A stretch of 5,978 nt of DNA from the NCBI GenBank assembly GCA_016191895.1, contig JACPVD010000225.1, forward strand, positions 1 through 5,978. Reading direction: 5' to 3'. Below are positions 5,042-5,978 of this stretch, in pieces. The position numbers were made by a program, and so were the translations under genes. Origin of the DNA: Chloroflexota bacterium. GTDB lineage: Bacteria; Chloroflexota; Anaerolineae; Anaerolineales; Villigracilaceae. The notes under the pieces were generated by a model. It had not been told where the DNA came from and did no database searches. It was given only the letters and a program-made list of their open reading frames with translations. Within the stretch, counting starts at the first letter, position 1. The number at the start of each line of letters is the position of its first letter.

Positions 5042-5978
5042 ATGTCATTTGCGGAACTTCTTACACAAAACCAGATTCAAAGAATCCACGACGCCTCGCT
5101 GGAGATTCTTGAAGAGGCGGGATTGAAGGTTCGATACGAGCCGGCGCGGGACTTGTTTGCAAAACACGGATGCATCGTCGATGGCGAGCGGGTCAAGTTC
5201 CCGCGCGAGGCGGTGGAAAAATATCGACGGATGCTTCCGCCGTCGTTTACATTTCACGCGCGCGATCCAAAATTCGACAGGACGATTCCGCGGGATAGCC
5301 CGGTCATCGTCACGGCGAGTTCGGCCCCGGATATCATCGACCCACTCACAGGTCAGGAACGACGCGCTGAGTCGGCGGATATCGCGCGAATCGCGCATCT
5401 GATCAACGAACTGCCAGGCTACGACGTCTTCTCGATCTCGACTCTCGCCGACGACGCGCCGGCGGGTCAATTCACAATCTCGAGGCTGTATCCTGCCATC
5501 AAGTATTGTCTCAAACCGATCCGCGTCACGACCACCGACCGCGCCGATACGCTCAGCATCATGAAGATGGCGTACGCGGTTGCGGGAGGGGAGGCGGCAT
5601 ACAAAGAGCATCCTTTCCTTACGCATCACTATTGTCCCGTTGTGTCGCCGCTGACGATGGATAATCTTTCGACGGAGAATGTGATGTATTTCGCCGCCGA
5701 GGGACTGCCGGTCTACCCGACGATTGTCCCGAATGCCGGGCTGACTTCACCCATGTCGATGGCGGGGACTCTGGCGCAAGGCAACGCGGAATTTCTTGCC
5801 GCGGCGACGTTGATGCAAATGGTAAAGGAAGGCACGCCGATCATTTATGCAACGCTTGGGGTGGTTGCCGACATGCGTTCCGGGGCGTACACCTCCGGCG
5901 GGATCGAGTGTGGCATGCTGCACATGGCGTTCGCGCAATTGGCGCGTTTTTATCACGTGCCATGTGGCGGGTATCTTG
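5042..5978 (+). CDS. MttB-superfamily (trimethylamine/glycine betaine type) corrinoid methyltransferase, N-terminal part
   Basis: The frame opens at ATG 5042, with AAGGA at 5030-5034 (7-base spacing), and runs off the right edge after 312 codons; family members are usually near 480-500 residues. The start LLTQNQIQRIHDASLEILEEAGLKV is typical of the family, followed by an N-terminal domain with FPREAVE (53-59). Then comes a TIM-barrel section with SPLTMDNLST (202-211), PTIVPNAGLTSPMSMAG (226-242) and TSGGIECGM (284-292). These proteins transfer a methyl group from a quaternary or tertiary amine to a cobalt corrinoid protein. Archaeal MttB carries pyrrolysine at about residue 334, beyond the window, so pyrrolysine or non-pyrrolysine type cannot be settled; no in-frame TAG occurs in the visible part. 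The 93-base gap from the previous gene has no convincing promoter or terminator, so read-through from the operon is likely. Substrate unknown; glycine betaine fits the dehydrogenase neighbour. Confidence 0.88.
   Translation, partial: MSFAELLTQNQIQRIHDASLEILEEAGLKVRYEPARDLFAKHGCIVDGERVKFPREAVEKYRRMLPPSFTFHARDPKFDRTIPRDSPVIVTASSAPDIIDPLTGQERRAESADIARIAHLINELPGYDVFSISTLADDAPAGQFTISRLYPAIKYCLKPIRVTTTDRADTLSIMKMAYAVAGGEAAYKEHPFLTHHYCPVVSPLTMDNLSTENVMYFAAEGLPVYPTIVPNAGLTSPMSMAGTLAQGNAEFLAAATLMQMVKEGTPIIYATLGVVADMRSGAYTSGGIECGMLHMAFAQLARFYHVPCGGYL

Noticed and set aside
5045..5629. 194-codon open frame antisense to the MttB-type gene
   Set aside because: Arg-rich shadow of a clear MttB-family coding sequence.

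Overview
The window reads as a stretch of chromosome from an environmental bacterium with moderate GC. Gene content and protein style suggest the Chloroflexota (Anaerolineae-like), but that is an impression without any database search. It shows one rightward gene cluster and, diverging from it, the start of a leftward gene.

Layout. Positions 1-349, minus strand: the N-terminal part of a nucleotidyltransferase-fold protein, cut by the window edge. Positions 350-593: a 244-base divergent intergenic region. It holds two back-to-back sigma70-type promoters that appear to share one palindromic -35 hexamer (TTGCAA, 558-563), each with a 17-base spacer and a perfect TATAAT. It also holds candidate operator repeats. 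Positions 594-1385: a DeoR-family repressor, probably translated from a nearly leaderless mRNA. Positions 1382-3811: a full-length dimethylglycine/sarcosine dehydrogenase-like flavoprotein (FAD domain plus GcvT-type folate domain) overlapping the repressor by ATGA. Positions 3812-3871: an imperfect palindromic element. Positions 3872-4948: a PfkB/ribokinase-fold protein whose substrate and catalytic signature residues look replaced. Position 5042 to the window end: the first 312 codons of an MttB-superfamily methyltransferase.

How the genes may work together (inference from known families). MttB-superfamily proteins move a methyl group from a quaternary or tertiary amine, such as glycine betaine or trimethylamine, to a corrinoid protein. 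Glycine betaine demethylation gives dimethylglycine, which is a substrate for enzymes like the 1382-3811 product, and these pass the next one-carbon unit to tetrahydrofolate. The cluster therefore looks like a stepwise methylamine/betaine demethylation operon under its own DeoR repressor. The unusual member is the PfkB-like protein: it sits between the two demethylation genes but seems to lack the residues a PfkB kinase needs, so it may be a pseudokinase or ligand sensor. No corrinoid protein or corrinoid:folate methyltransferase lies in the window, so the proposed pathway is incomplete as seen.
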